Notes under the pieces: generated by a model
The model's input: the letters and a program-made list of their open reading frames with translations, nothing else
What the model was told of the DNA's origin: nothing
The model's database searches: none
Position numbers and translations under genes: made by a program
NCBI RefSeq assembly: GCF_946151065.1
Contig: NZ_CAMGZA010000002.1
Coordinates: 372,001 to 436,000, forward strand
Direction: 5' to 3'
Source: Microbacterium sp. Marseille-Q6965
Lineage (GTDB): Bacteria > Actinomycetota > Actinomycetes > Actinomycetales > Microbacteriaceae
DNA length: 64,000 nt
Part shown: piece by piece, positions 1 through 8,454 of the stretch
Layout: every line of letters begins with the position of its first letter
How positions within the stretch are numbered: the stretch's first letter is position 1

Positions 1-1
1 G

Positions 2-1483
2 GTCACCGGATTCTCGCGGGGTCCGACGGTCACGCAGTACGAGGTCGAGCTGGGTCCCGGCGTGAAGGTCGAGAAGATCACGCAGCTGTCGAACAACATC
101 GCCTACGCGGTGGCGTCGAACGACGTGCGCATCCTCGCCCCGATTCCCGGCAAGAGCGCGATCGGCATCGAGATCCCCAACGTCGACCGCGAGACGGTGG
201 CGCTCGGCGACGTGCTCCGTTCCGCCGCCGCGCAGAAGTCCACCCATCCGATGACGATCGGCGTCGGCAAGGACGTGTCGGGGGGATACGTCGTCGCCAA
301 CCTCGCGAAGATGCCGCACCTGCTCGTCGCCGGCTCGACGGGGTCGGGAAAGTCGAGCTTCGTCAACTCGATGATCACGAGCCTGCTGATGCGCGCGAAG
401 CCCAGCGAGGTGCGCATGGTGCTCATCGACCCCAAGCGCGTCGAGCTGACGAACTACGCCGGCGTGCCGCACCTCATCACTCCCATCATCACGAACCCGA
501 AGAAGGCGGCGGAGGCGCTGCAGTGGGTCGTGAAGGAGATGGACATGCGGTACGACGACCTCGCGTCGTTCGGCTACCGCCACGTCGACGACTTCAACGC
601 CGCCCTGGCCCGCGGTGAGGTCGAGCTGCCCCCGGGCAGCGAGCGCGTGCTCAAGCCTTACCCGTACCTGCTCGTGGTGGTCGACGAGCTCGCCGACCTC
701 ATGATGGTGGCCCCGCGCGACGTCGAGGACTCGATCGTGCGCATCACGCAGCTGGCGCGCGCCGCGGGCATCCACCTCGTCCTCGCGACGCAGCGCCCGT
801 CGGTGAACGTCGTGACGGGACTCATCAAGGCGAACGTGCCCTCGCGACTCGCCTTCGCCGTGACGAGCTCGACCGACAGCCGCGTCATCCTCGATGAGGT
901 GGGCGCCGACAAGCTCATCGGGCAGGGCGATGCCCTGTTCTCGCCGATGGGCTCCTCCAAGCCGTTCCGCGTGCAGGGTGCGTGGGTCACCGAGGACGAG
1001 ATCGACCGCGTCGTCAAGCACGTCACGGGGCAGGCCCGCCCCGAGTACCGGGCGGACGTCGCGGACGCGATCGAGGCGAAGAAGAAGGAGATCGACGAGG
1101 ACATCGGCGACGATCTCGAGGTGCTGCTCGCGGCGGCCGAGCTCGTGGTCTCGAGCCAGTTCGGCTCGACGTCGATGCTGCAGCGCAAGCTGCGCGTCGG
1201 CTTCGCGAAGGCCGGTCGCCTCATGGATCTGCTCGAATCCCGTGAGATCGTCGGTCCCTCGGAGGGGTCCAAGGCCCGTGACGTGCTCGTCACCCCGGAG
1301 CAGCTGCCCGAGGTGCTCGCGCGCATCAAGGGCGAGGACGTGCCGCCGACGACCGCCGCGGCGCCCGCCGAGCCCGAGGGCGACCGCTACGCGGAGGATC
1401 CCATCGAGGCTCAGTTCGCCGGCCGCCCCGTCGAGGACGAGGACGGCGACGAGGATGCCTGGCAGCTGACCGGGCGGGACTGA
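2..1483 (+). CDS. ftsK: DNA translocase FtsK/SpoIIIE (C-terminal part, 5' end outside window)
   Basis: The frame is already open at base 2 and reads into the typical FtsK stretch [19 protein letters not shown], so the GTG at 62 is internal and the gene starts upstream of the window. FtsK is the septal hexameric motor that pumps chromosome DNA during division. Visible parts are the Walker A motif GSTGSGKS (about residue 111 of the visible 493), Walker [14 protein letters not shown], the [12 protein letters not shown] stretch of the motor domain, and a C-terminal winged-helix gamma domain ([21 protein letters not shown]) that in this family reads polar DNA motifs. The N-terminal membrane anchor is missing here. 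The tail after the gamma domain is acidic. pgsA follows 11 bp later on the same strand. Confidence 0.97.
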   Translation, partial: VTGFSRGPTVTQYEVELGPGVKVEKITQLSNNIAYAVASNDVRILAPIPGKSAIGIEIPNVDRETVALGDVLRSAAAQKSTHPMTIGVGKDVSGGYVVANLAKMPHLLVAGSTGSGKSSFVNSMITSLLMRAKPSEVRMVLIDPKRVELTNYAGVPHLITPIITNPKKAAEALQWVVKEMDMRYDDLASFGYRHVDDFNAALARGEVELPPGSERVLKPYPYLLVVVDELADLMMVAPRDVEDSIVRITQLARAAGIHLVLATQRPSVNVVTGLIKANVPSRLAFAVTSSTDSRVILDEVGADKLIGQGDALFSPMGSSKPFRVQGAWVTEDEIDRVVKHVTGQARPEYRADVADAIEAKKKEIDEDIGDDLEVLLAAAELVVSSQFGSTSMLQRKLRVGFAKAGRLMDLLESREIVGPSEGSKARDVLVTPEQLPEVLARIKGEDVPPTTAAAPAEPEGDRYAEDPIEAQFAGRPVEDEDGDEDAWQLTGRD

Positions 1484-1494
1484 GACACTCCACT

Positions 1495-2070
1495 ATGGCC
1501 ATTCCCCGGCAGCTGCCGAACGCGATCACCGTCGCCCGCATCCCGCTCGCGGTCGTCTTTCTCGTGCTGCTGCTCCTCGCGGGCCGCCACGGCGAGTCCG
1601 ACATGACGCTGCGCGCGGTCGCGGCCGCGCTGTTCGTCGTGGCGATCTCGACGGACTGGGTGGACGGCTACCTCGCGCGCCGGTACGACATCGTCAGCGA
1701 CTTCGGCAAGCTGTGGGACCCGATCGCCGACAAGCTTCTCACCGGCCTCGCCTTCGTCGGGCTGGCGGTCCTCGGCGAGGTGGCGTGGTGGATGGTCATC
1801 GTCATCCTCGTGCGCGAGTGGGGCATCACCGCGCACCGCCTGGTCGTGGCACGCGAGCATGTGGTGGCAGCCGCGTGGATGGGCAAGCTGAAGACCGCGG
1901 TGCAGGCCGTCGCCCTGTCGTGGGCGCTGCTGCCGTTGCACCTGCTGATCGGTCTCGGGCCGTGGGCGCTCGTGACGACGATCCTCATGTGGGTGGTGGT
2001 CGTGCTCACGCTCGCGAGCGGTGTGGATTACGTCGTCGCGCAGGTGCGCGGCGTGCGAGCGGCGCGATGA
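1495..2070 (+). CDS. pgsA: CDP-diacylglycerol--glycerol-3-phosphate 3-phosphatidyltransferase
   Basis: Integral membrane enzyme of 191 residues that makes phosphatidylglycerophosphate, the first committed step to phosphatidylglycerol and cardiolipin. The CDP-alcohol phosphotransferase signature DGx2ARx8Gx3Dx3D is complete: D57, G58, A61, R62, G71, D75 and D79. The hydrophobic segments at about residues 12-30, 42-54 and in the C-terminal half fit a multi-pass protein. The ATG lies 11 bp after the ftsK stop. The stop overlaps the next gene's start as ATGA, so the two are probably translationally coupled. The order ftsK-pgsA-cinA-clgR is shared with other actinobacteria. Actinobacteria also carry related phosphatidylinositol synthases, but the synteny and size favour PgsA. 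Confidence 0.93.
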   Translation: MAIPRQLPNAITVARIPLAVVFLVLLLLAGRHGESDMTLRAVAAALFVVAISTDWVDGYLARRYDIVSDFGKLWDPIADKLLTGLAFVGLAVLGEVAWWMVIVILVREWGITAHRLVVAREHVVAAAWMGKLKTAVQAVALSWALLPLHLLIGLGPWALVTTILMWVVVVLTLASGVDYVVAQVRGVRAAR

Positions 2071-2645
2071 CGGGGCCGTCCGTGCCCGGCACTTTCGGAG
2101 TGGCGTCGGAGCTGTTGGCTCAGCTGCGGGCGCGAGGATGGACGATCGCGGTCGCCGAATCGCTCACGGGAGGCCTTCTCGCCTCCGCCCTCGTGGAGAT
2201 CCCCGGCGCATCCGCCAGCCTGCGCGGCGGGGTGGTCGCGTATGACACGGCGATCAAGCGGACCGTGCTGGGCGTCGACCCCGAGGTGCTGTCGGATGGC
2301 GGGCCCGTCCAGCCGCGCGTCGCGGCGCAGATGGCCGAGGGGGCGCGGCGCGCTCTCGCGGTCGACGGCCGCGCCGCGGATGTCGGCGTCGCGACCACGG
2401 GCATCGCCGGCCCCGTCTCCCCGGACGGGCAGCCGGTCGGGACCGTGGATGTCGGGGTGAGCCTGCCGGGCGGCACCCGCACCGAGCGCGCCGTGTTCCG
2501 TGGCGACCGCGACGCGATCCGGGCTCAGGCGGTGCGGCTGGCGCTGCGACTCGCGCTCGATCTCGTCGGATCCGAGGGCGCGGATGCGGTCGGGCGTGCG
2601 GGAAACCTGGGTGATTCCGACGAATTCACCCGCGCCCGGGATTAG
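2067..2645 (+). CDS. cinA: CinA-family nicotinamide-nucleotide amidohydrolase
   Basis: Protein of 192 residues matching the stand-alone C-terminal (PncC) domain of CinA. This family deamidates nicotinamide mononucleotide in pyridine-nucleotide salvage. Family marks are the N-terminal VAESLTGGLLASALVEIPGAS stretch with catalytic-type Ser and Thr, GGVVAYDTAIKRTVLGV, and TTGIAGPVSPDGQPVGTVDVG. The N-terminal MoCF-like domain of full-length CinA is absent, as is usual for short actinobacterial versions. The ATG at 2067 overlaps the pgsA stop (ATGA). The frame is open upstream, but the encoded extension is a shadow of pgsA. The last 25 or so residues are low-complexity and may not belong to the fold. 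Confidence 0.9.
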   Translation: MTGPSVPGTFGVASELLAQLRARGWTIAVAESLTGGLLASALVEIPGASASLRGGVVAYDTAIKRTVLGVDPEVLSDGGPVQPRVAAQMAEGARRALAVDGRAADVGVATTGIAGPVSPDGQPVGTVDVGVSLPGGTRTERAVFRGDRDAIRAQAVRLALRLALDLVGSEGADAVGRAGNLGDSDEFTRARD

Positions 2646-2717
2646 ATTGGGCTCGACGGTGTTGTACTGTTGTGCACCCGAACGATTCGGTCGGCTGCAG
2701 TGAGGAGGGGGCCCGAC

Positions 2718-3026
2718 ATGATCCTGGTTCGTCAAGAGATCGGCGATGTCCTGCGGGATTTCCGTCAGCAGCAGGGGCAGACCCTCCGTCAGGTCGCAAG
2801 CAAGGCGAGTGTCGCGCTGGGCTACCTCAGCGAGGTGGAGCGCGGGCAGAAGGAGGCCTCGAGCGAGATCCTCGCCTCGGTGGCCGAGGCGCTCGACATC
2901 CCCATCTCCACGATCATGCGTCGCGTGGGTGACCGGATCGCCGTGCTCGAGGGCGTGGACCACTTCCCGGACGTCGTTCCCGACGACCTCGTGGCGCAGG
3001 TCGGCCCCGAGCTGTCGCTGCGCTGA
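2718..3026 (+). CDS. clgR: XRE-family transcriptional regulator ClgR
   Basis: Protein of 102 residues with an N-terminal helix-turn-helix of the Cro/C1 type (about residues 11-60: LRDFRQQQGQTLRQVASKAS, then LGYLSEVERGQKEASSEIL). In Streptomyces, Corynebacterium and Mycobacterium, ClgR activates clp protease and other proteostasis genes and is itself a Clp substrate. The gene after pgsA/cinA and before recA is ClgR in those genomes, so size, motif and position agree. The ATG at 2718 was chosen because a strong ribosome binding site (GAGGAGGGG, 2702-2710) sits 7 nt upstream; the in-frame extension to 2670 lacks one. I did not find a convincing ClgR operator in the 70-bp gap upstream. Confidence 0.92.
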   Translation: MILVRQEIGDVLRDFRQQQGQTLRQVASKASVALGYLSEVERGQKEASSEILASVAEALDIPISTIMRRVGDRIAVLEGVDHFPDVVPDDLVAQVGPELSLR

Positions 3027-3031
3027 CGCTG

Positions 3032-3250
3032 TTGCGGCGAAGCGAGTTCCTGCGCGCGGTCGCTGACGAGTTCGGCGCACAGGCGTCGTCGCTTGTCAGC
3101 GACCTCGTGCTGCCGAGCTTCGGTCGCACGGCGGCCGAAGCGCTCGACGCCGGCGTGCCGCCACGCGAGATCTGGCTGGCCCTGTGTGACGAGACCGACG
3201 TGCCGGCGGATCGTCGATACGGCGCCGGACGCCTCGAGCCACGACGCTGA
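3032..3250 (+). CDS. DUF3046 domain-containing small protein
   Basis: Protein of 72 residues beginning at a TTG. It opens RRSEFLRAVADEFGAQASSL and continues with a Gly-Arg-Thr segment and PPREIWLALCDETDVP. This is the pattern of the actinobacterial DUF3046 family, which usually lies between clgR and recA/recX. It starts 5 bp after the clgR stop, so it is probably co-transcribed with clgR. No ATG or GTG in this frame would give the conserved N-terminus, so the TTG start is needed. Function is unknown. The C-terminal tail is Arg-rich. Confidence 0.82.
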   Translation: MRRSEFLRAVADEFGAQASSLVSDLVLPSFGRTAAEALDAGVPPREIWLALCDETDVPADRRYGAGRLEPRR

Positions 3251-3312
3251 GCCGTCGCGTCGCGTCGCGTCGCGGCGGTGGCGACCGACTCGAACATCTG
3301 TACGGCGTGTTG

Positions 3313-3342
3313 TCGAACATTCGTTCTGATCGCGCGTAGCCT
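3313..3342 (+). promoter_or_regulatory. LexA (SOS) box over the upstream recA promoter
   Basis: TCGAACATTCGTTCTG at 3313-3328 matches the actinobacterial/Bacillus-type SOS box TCGAAC-N4-GTTCGA in 10 of 12 defined positions. A -10 hexamer TAGCCT sits at 3337-3342; the -35 position 18 bp upstream coincides with the first half-site, so LexA binding would block it. A second isolated half-site, TCGAAC, lies at 3290-3295. Placement about 200 bp before recA fits LexA control of recA. Confidence 0.8.
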
Positions 3343-3399
3343 CGTGCACAGGTGGACCCGGGTGTGCGGGTCTTCACGGTGCGGGGAATCCTCCATCCG

Positions 3400-3422
3400 A
3401 TGTCGGAGGCCCCTCGTACCGT
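3400..3422 (+). promoter_or_regulatory. Candidate PafBC-type (RecA-NDp) LexA-independent recA promoter
   Basis: ATGTCGGAG (3400-3408), then 8 bp, then TACCGT (3417-3422). This fits the mycobacterial LexA-independent DNA-damage promoter described as TTGTCRGTG-N8-TANNNT, with two mismatches in the first block and exact spacing and -10. It lies about 75 bp downstream of the LexA-controlled promoter and about 100 bp before recA, the same two-promoter layout known for mycobacterial recA. The surrounding 14-mer TCCGATGTCGGAGG (3396-3409) recurs twice near lexA. Assignment to PafBC is inference. Confidence 0.6.
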
Positions 3423-3524
3423 GGCAGACAGGCACCCAGCCACACGCCTTGTCGGAGAACGCGCTCGACCGAGCGAGTCCCGACAGCCTAGAGGCGGCGG
3501 AATCACGAGCAGAAGGAACGCGTC

Positions 3525-4580
3525 ATGCCCTCAGCAGCAGACCGCGAGAAGGCCCTCGAATCGGCCCTCGCACAGATCGACCGGCAGTTCGGGAAGGGCT
3601 CGGTCATGCGACTGGGCAGCGAGGAGCGCGCCCCGGTCGAGGTCATCCCGACGGGCTCCATCGCCCTCGACGTCGCCCTTGGCGTCGGAGGACTGCCCCG
3701 CGGCCGCATCATCGAGATCTATGGGCCGGAGTCGTCGGGTAAGACGACCCTGACCCTGCACGCCATCGCCAATGTGCAGCGCGCGGGCGGCATCGCGGCG
3801 TTCGTCGACGCGGAGCACGCGCTCGACCCCGAGTACGCGAAGAAGCTCGGCGTCGACATCGATCAGCTCCTCGTCTCGCAGCCCGACACGGGTGAGCAGG
3901 CGCTCGAGATCGCCGACATGCTCATCCGCTCGGGGGCGATCGACCTCGTCGTCATCGACTCCGTTGCGGCGCTCGTGCCGCGCGCCGAGATCGAGGGCGA
4001 GATGGGCGATTCGCACGTGGGTCTGCAGGCCCGGCTCATGTCGCAGGCGCTCCGCAAGCTGACGGGTGGCCTGAACCAGACGAAGACGACGGCCATCTTC
4101 ATCAACCAGCTGCGCGAGAAGATCGGCGTGTTCTTCGGGTCGCCCGAGACCACCGCGGGTGGAAAGGCGCTGAAGTTCTACGCGTCCGTCCGCCTCGACA
4201 TCCGTCGCATCGAGACGCTGAAGGACGGCAGCGAGGCGGTGGGAAACCGCACGCGCGTCAAGGTCGTCAAGAACAAGATGGCGCCGCCGTTCAAGCAGGC
4301 GGAGTTCGACATCCTCTACGGCACGGGCATCTCGCGCGAAGGCAGCCTCATCGACTTCGGCGTGGAGCACGGCATCGTCAAGAAGTCGGGCTCGTGGTTC
4401 ACCTACGACGGAGACCAGCTGGGTCAGGGCAAGGAGAACGCCCGCAACTTCCTCATCAAGAACCCCGATGTCGCCGCCGAGATCGAGACGCGCATCAAGG
4501 AGAAGCTCGGTGTCGGTCAGCGCGGCGACCAGAGCGCCGAGGCGCCGGTCGATGAGGTGAAGGCGCGTCGCACGGCGTGA
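3525..4580 (+). CDS. recA: Recombinase RecA
   Basis: Protein of 351 residues, normal length for RecA. It forms the strand-exchange filament in homologous recombination and, as the SOS co-protease, triggers LexA self-cleavage. The Walker A motif GPESSGKT is at residues 67-74. Other marks are [13 protein letters not shown], the Walker B region [14 protein letters not shown]-binding loops ([20 protein letters not shown] and [19 protein letters not shown]) and a variable C-terminal tail. The ATG at 3525 is preceded by AAGGA (3513-3517). No intein is present. The 274-bp upstream gap holds a LexA box and a second, PafBC-type promoter motif. recX follows after 36 bp. Confidence 0.98.
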   Translation: MPSAADREKALESALAQIDRQFGKGSVMRLGSEERAPVEVIPTGSIALDVALGVGGLPRGRIIEIYGPESSGKTTLTLHAIANVQRAGGIAAFVDAEHALDPEYAKKLGVDIDQLLVSQPDTGEQALEIADMLIRSGAIDLVVIDSVAALVPRAEIEGEMGDSHVGLQARLMSQALRKLTGGLNQTKTTAIFINQLREKIGVFFGSPETTAGGKALKFYASVRLDIRRIETLKDGSEAVGNRTRVKVVKNKMAPPFKQAEFDILYGTGISREGSLIDFGVEHGIVKKSGSWFTYDGDQLGQGKENARNFLIKNPDVAAEIETRIKEKLGVGQRGDQSAEAPVDEVKARRTA

Positions 4581-4616
4581 GGTCATGTGGTGCGCTGAAC
4601 GCGGTAGGGGAGCGTC

Positions 4617-5519
4617 GTGACGGTCGGTCGTGACGATGACGAGGGCGAGGGTCTCGCCCCCGTCATCCCTCTCTTCGGAGGAAGCGGTCCGGCAGTGGCG
4701 CGGGCGCGCTCGCGCGATGCTGCCCCCGCCGAGTCCGCGCGGCCGAGCGAGATGAGTGCGCCGACGGGCGGGCAGCCCGAGCACGACGACCCTGGGACGG
4801 ACGCGGCCGAGAGCTGGCACACCACCTGGCGCGGGCTCGGGAGCGAGGCGCGGCTTCGGCCCGTGCCTCGGATCGCGATCGAGCGGCGGGATGGTGTGCG
4901 CCGGGTGCGCATCGTGGACGAGATTCCTGGTGAGGCCGCCGATGCGACCGGCGCCGCGCGTCGGGAACCTGGGTCGGTGACCGCCCCCGTGGCATCACCC
5001 GGGCAGCAGGGTCCGGATGAGCCGGGGGCGGATGAGGTCGCGGAGCGGGCCGAGCGGCGCCTCGTGCGCTCGTTGGGCACCCGCGGGCTGTCCGTTTCCG
5101 AGGCGCGGGCGCGCCTCCTGCAGGAGCTGCCCGCCGAGACGGCCGACGGCATCGTCGACCGGCTGTGCCGGATGGGGGCGCTCGACGACGCCCGTCTGGC
5201 CGAGCAGTTGATCCACACGTCCCTGGCTCGGAAGAAGCAGGGGCGGCGAGCCGTGGCCCAGGCCCTCGCCGCACGGGGCATCCCGCGCGAGGTCGTTGAC
5301 GCCGCGCTCTCGGCGCTGCCCGACGACGACGCCGAGCGCGCCCTGGAGTTCGCGCGGAGCAAGGCTCGTCAGCTGCTGCGCTACGACGACGACACAGCGC
5401 TGCGTCGGCTGGTGGGTCAGCTCGCGCGCCGCGGTTTCGGCGGCTCGCTCGCCATGTCGGCCGCCCGGCGTGCCCTCGACGAGGCGCGCGCACCTTCCGG
5501 CCGCGTGCGCTTCGACTAG
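4617..5519 (+). CDS. recX: Regulatory protein RecX
   Basis: Protein of 300 residues; the RecX fold is confined to about residues 138-290 (ERRLVRSLGTRGLSVSEARA, DRLCRMGALDDARLAEQLIH, ARKKQGRRAVAQALAARGI). RecX binds RecA filaments and limits their growth. The first 135 or so residues are low-complexity, rich in Ala, Pro, Glu and Arg, and probably disordered; long N-terminal extensions are common in actinobacterial RecX. A GTG start at 4617 has GGGGAG (4606-4611) 5 nt upstream. The 36-bp spacing from recA suggests one mRNA. The true start could be further inside the extension. Confidence 0.92.
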   Translation: MTVGRDDDEGEGLAPVIPLFGGSGPAVARARSRDAAPAESARPSEMSAPTGGQPEHDDPGTDAAESWHTTWRGLGSEARLRPVPRIAIERRDGVRRVRIVDEIPGEAADATGAARREPGSVTAPVASPGQQGPDEPGADEVAERAERRLVRSLGTRGLSVSEARARLLQELPAETADGIVDRLCRMGALDDARLAEQLIHTSLARKKQGRRAVAQALAARGIPREVVDAALSALPDDDAERALEFARSKARQLLRYDDDTALRRLVGQLARRGFGGSLAMSAARRALDEARAPSGRVRFD

Positions 5520-5696
5520 CGCACCGGCGGGCCGCGCTCTGTGGCGCCTCCTGCGCGAGGAAGCGGCGCGTCGATCCCGACGCTCACAGGGCCCTCGGAC
5601 ACCCGCCGACCGGGAATGGGCGGCGCGCGTCCGGCCGATGTGCGACGCCCGATCCGGTGAACGCCAGATGCTTCGACGGGAGACTTTTCGGCTCGT

Positions 5697-5723
5697 TGTC
5701 GATTTCGCCCGTTCGCGTTCGAC
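5697..5723 (+). promoter_or_regulatory. Candidate ECF42 sigma-factor promoter
   Basis: TGTCGA at 5697-5702, 17 bp, then CGAC at 5720-5723. ECF42 sigma factors are known to recognise TGTCGA in the -35 region and CGA/TC in the -10 region upstream of their partner DGPF genes. This site lies about 70 bp before the YCII/DGPF gene, which is followed by an ECF42-type sigma gene, so it is the expected autoregulatory promoter. It is the only feature I can support in the 274-bp gap 5520-5793. Confidence 0.62.
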
Positions 5724-5793
5724 GCGATAGTAGGAGAAGCACTCCGCTTCCCGACACACGGCTCAGTGAGCACCGAGGCAAGGAGAGATCCCG

Positions 5794-6222
5794 ATGAAGT
5801 TCATGCTGATCATGCGCGCCACCGACGAGGCGTACGCGAGCTACAAGGAGATCCCTTTCGAGGAGATCATCAACCGGATGGGGGCCTACAACGAGGCGAT
5901 GATGAGCGCCGGCGTGCTGGTTGCCGGCGAGGGGCTGGCCGAAGACCTCAGCAGCGCGTTCGTCGTCGATTTCTCGGGCGAGGCGCCGGTCGTGACCGAC
6001 GGCCCCTACGGCGAGACCCACGAGCTGTTCAACGGGTTCTGGATCATCGAGGTCGCCACTCGCGAGGAGGCGATCGAGTGGGCCAAGCGCTGCCCGCTGG
6101 GCCCCGGCGGCAAGCTCGAGGTCCGCCGCGTGACCGACGAGACCGACTTCGCCGCCTTCGCCGACAACGAGTACATCCAGAAGGAAGAAGGCTGGCGGGA
6201 GCAGCAGGCCCAGCGCAACTGA
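5794..6222 (+). CDS. YCII-related (DGPF-type) protein, ECF42 partner
   Basis: Protein of 142 residues with the YCII-related fold. It starts MKFMLIMRATDEA, has the signature VTDGPYGETHELFNGFW (DGPY at residues 69-72; DGPF in the family name), and ends in a charged helix. DGPF proteins sit beside ECF42 sigma factors across many phyla; their biochemical role is not established. AGGAGA (about 5781-5786) precedes the ATG. The sigma gene begins 18 bp downstream, so the two form an operon, and the candidate ECF42 promoter upstream suggests the pair activates itself. One copy is seen here, although some loci carry several. Confidence 0.9.
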   Translation: MKFMLIMRATDEAYASYKEIPFEEIINRMGAYNEAMMSAGVLVAGEGLAEDLSSAFVVDFSGEAPVVTDGPYGETHELFNGFWIIEVATREEAIEWAKRCPLGPGGKLEVRRVTDETDFAAFADNEYIQKEEGWREQQAQRN

Positions 6223-6240
6223 CCGGTCCGAACAGCGGGC

Positions 6241-7488
6241 ATGTGCAGCGTCACCTCTGACGCCGACGTCCGAGCGACGGTCGCGGCGATCTGGCGCATC
6301 GAGAGCGCCCGAATCGTCGCGACCCTCGTCCGGGTCGTCGGCGACCTTGGCCTCGCGGAGGACCTCGCGCAGGATGCGCTCGTCGACGCGTTGCAGCAGT
6401 GGCCGGAGTCGGGCGTGCCGCGCAATCCGGGGGCGTGGCTGACCGCCGTCGCCAAGCGAAAGGCGATTGACGGCTGGCGCAGGCGGGACGGTCTCGACGA
6501 GCGATACCGGAAGCTGGCGCACGATCTGGACGAGACGACCGATGTGCAGTGGCAGCCCATCGAAGACGATGTGCTGCGGCTCGTCTTCGCCGCCTGCCAT
6601 CCCGTGCTCGCTCGCGAGGCGCAGTTGGCGCTGACCCTGAAGGTCGTCGGCGGCCTCGACACCGCGTCGATCGCACGCCTGTTCCTGCTGCCGGTGCCGA
6701 CCATCCAGCAGCGCATCGTGCGCGCGAAGAAGGCGCTGTCGGCGGCTCGCGTGCCGTTCGAGATCCCCGATCCGCAGGAGTGGCCGAGCCGCCTCTCGGC
6801 GGTGCTGGGCGTGGTGTACCTGATGTTCACGGAGGGCTACGCCGCGAGCAGCGGTGACCGGTGGATGAGAACGGAACTCGCGAACGAGGCCGTCCGTCTC
6901 GGTCGCATCCTCGCACGTCTGCTGCCGCGGGAGCCGGAAGTGCTCGGCCTGCTCGCATTGATGGAGTTCCAGGCCTCGCGCTTCGCAGCTCGTGCGACGC
7001 CGGAAGGCGCGGCCGTGCTTCTGGCTGACCAGGACCGTCGCCGCTGGGACCACTCCGCGATCGCGCGGGGACGCGCCGCACTGGCCCGCGCGGACGCGCT
7101 GCACCGGGGGCGAGGACCCTACCAACTGCAGGCGGCGATCGCGCAATGTCACGCGACTGCGCGGAGCGTGGACGAGACCGACTGGGCGAGCATCGTGATG
7201 CTCTACGAGGTGCTCGGCCGGATCGCCCCGAACCCCGTCGTCGACCTCAACCGAGCGGTGGCGGTGTCGATGGCGAGCGGCCCCGCCGCCGCCTTGCGCA
7301 TCGTCGACGAGCTCGTCGAGAAGGGAGCGCTGCGCGGGTCACACCTCCTTCCTTCGGTTCGTGGTGAGCTTCTCGCGCGTCTTGGCCGCGACGACGAGGC
7401 GCGTACGGAATTCGCCGCGGCCGCACGCCTCGCCCGTAACGGCAGCGAGCGCGCCGTGCTGCAGCGAAAGCTCTCGTCCCTGACGTGA
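6241..7488 (+). CDS. RNA polymerase sigma factor, ECF42 group, with C-terminal helical extension
   Basis: Protein of 415 residues, about twice a minimal ECF sigma. Region 2 is at about residues 10-80 (RIVATLVRVVGDLGLAEDLA, AWLTAVAKRKAIDGWRRRD). Region 4 is at about 105-165 (FAACHPVLAREAQLALTLKV, LPVPTIQQRIVRAKKAL). The rest is the long helical, TPR-like extension typical of ECF42 (FTEGYAASSG, LYEVLGRIAPNPVVDLNRAV, LLARLGRDDEARTEF), reported as needed for activity in studied members. No anti-sigma gene is adjacent, as is usual for this group. It starts 18 bp after the DGPF gene. The inducing signal is unknown. No strong ribosome binding site precedes the ATG. Confidence 0.9.
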   Translation: MCSVTSDADVRATVAAIWRIESARIVATLVRVVGDLGLAEDLAQDALVDALQQWPESGVPRNPGAWLTAVAKRKAIDGWRRRDGLDERYRKLAHDLDETTDVQWQPIEDDVLRLVFAACHPVLAREAQLALTLKVVGGLDTASIARLFLLPVPTIQQRIVRAKKALSAARVPFEIPDPQEWPSRLSAVLGVVYLMFTEGYAASSGDRWMRTELANEAVRLGRILARLLPREPEVLGLLALMEFQASRFAARATPEGAAVLLADQDRRRWDHSAIARGRAALARADALHRGRGPYQLQAAIAQCHATARSVDETDWASIVMLYEVLGRIAPNPVVDLNRAVAVSMASGPAAALRIVDELVEKGALRGSHLLPSVRGELLARLGRDDEARTEFAAAARLARNGSERAVLQRKLSSLT

Positions 7489-7641
7489 CCCCTCCGCGGC
7501 CGGCCCAGAGCGGAGCTCGGCGCCCGCTGCGAGGCGGAATCCGAGTGTGCGCGGTCATGGGCGCGCGATCGCCGTTCCACAGGTAACGTCGGCACGACAG
7601 CACGGATGCGCCGCGAGCGCTTCCGGGGAAGGTAACCGCTC

Positions 7642-8442
7642 ATGAGAATCGCGATCGCCGGCGGGACCGGCACCGTCGGGCGACACGTGGTGGCCGCGGC
7701 GGAGCGCCGCGGCCACGATGTCGTCGTCCTCTCGCGCGCGAACGGCGTCGACGTCGCCGCCGGCACCCGCCTCGGCGCCGCGCTGGCGGGGGCGGAGGTG
7801 GTCGTCGACGTGCTCAACACGACCACCCTCTCGACGCGGAAGGCCGTGTCGTTCTTCACCATGACCACGCGCCACCTGCTCGCGGCCGAAGAGGCCGCGG
7901 GGGTGCGTCACCACGTGGCCCTGTCGATCGTGGGGATCGACGACATCGACGCGTCCTATTACGCCGGCAAGCTCGCGCAGGAGCGACTCGTCCGCGCCTC
8001 GCGCGTGCCCCACACGATCGCGCGCACGACGCAGTTCCACGAGTTCGCCGAACAGATCGCCTCGCAGACGACGTTCGGCCCGATCACCCTCGCGCCGCGC
8101 ACCCTGTCGCGACCGGTGGCGGCCAGCGAGGTCGGCGCGCACCTCGTCGACGTCGCCGAGTCGGGTCCCGCCGGGCGGGCTCCCGATCTGGTCGGCCCCC
8201 GAGATGACACGCTCGCCGGGATGATCCGGCGAATGTACGCGCACGACGGCGTCTCACGGCGGGTCCTCGACATCCGCTTCCCGGGGACCTACGGGGCCGG
8301 GCTGGCCTCGGGTGTGCTCCGCGGGGGCGGGGGCGGCGGTGCTCGCCGCATCGGCGAGACGACGTTCGACGAGTGGCTCGCGATCCGGCATCGCTCCCGC
8401 AAGCCCGAATCGCGGGCGGCCGGCCCCAGCGCGGGAACGTAG
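7642..8442 (+). CDS. NAD(P)-binding Rossmann-fold protein, NmrA/atypical SDR-like
   Basis: Protein of 266 residues with an N-terminal dinucleotide-binding motif (MRIAIAGGTGTVGRHVVAAA). It then has VVVDVLNTTTLS, a central HVALSIVGIDDIDASYYAGK with the Tyr-x-x-x-Lys pair of short-chain dehydrogenases, and an NmrA-like substrate region (ARTTQFHEFAEQIA). The pattern suggests a sugar-epimerase-like or NAD(P)-sensing protein; the substrate cannot be told from sequence. GGAAGG lies about 10 nt before the ATG. It is 153 bp downstream of the sigma gene and may be independent of it. Its TAG stop (8440-8442) doubles as part of the miaB -10 hexamer TAGAAT. Confidence 0.85.
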   Translation: MRIAIAGGTGTVGRHVVAAAERRGHDVVVLSRANGVDVAAGTRLGAALAGAEVVVDVLNTTTLSTRKAVSFFTMTTRHLLAAEEAAGVRHHVALSIVGIDDIDASYYAGKLAQERLVRASRVPHTIARTTQFHEFAEQIASQTTFGPITLAPRTLSRPVAASEVGAHLVDVAESGPAGRAPDLVGPRDDTLAGMIRRMYAHDGVSRRVLDIRFPGTYGAGLASGVLRGGGGGGARRIGETTFDEWLAIRHRSRKPESRAAGPSAGT

Positions 8443-8454
8443 AATGAGGCGGTC

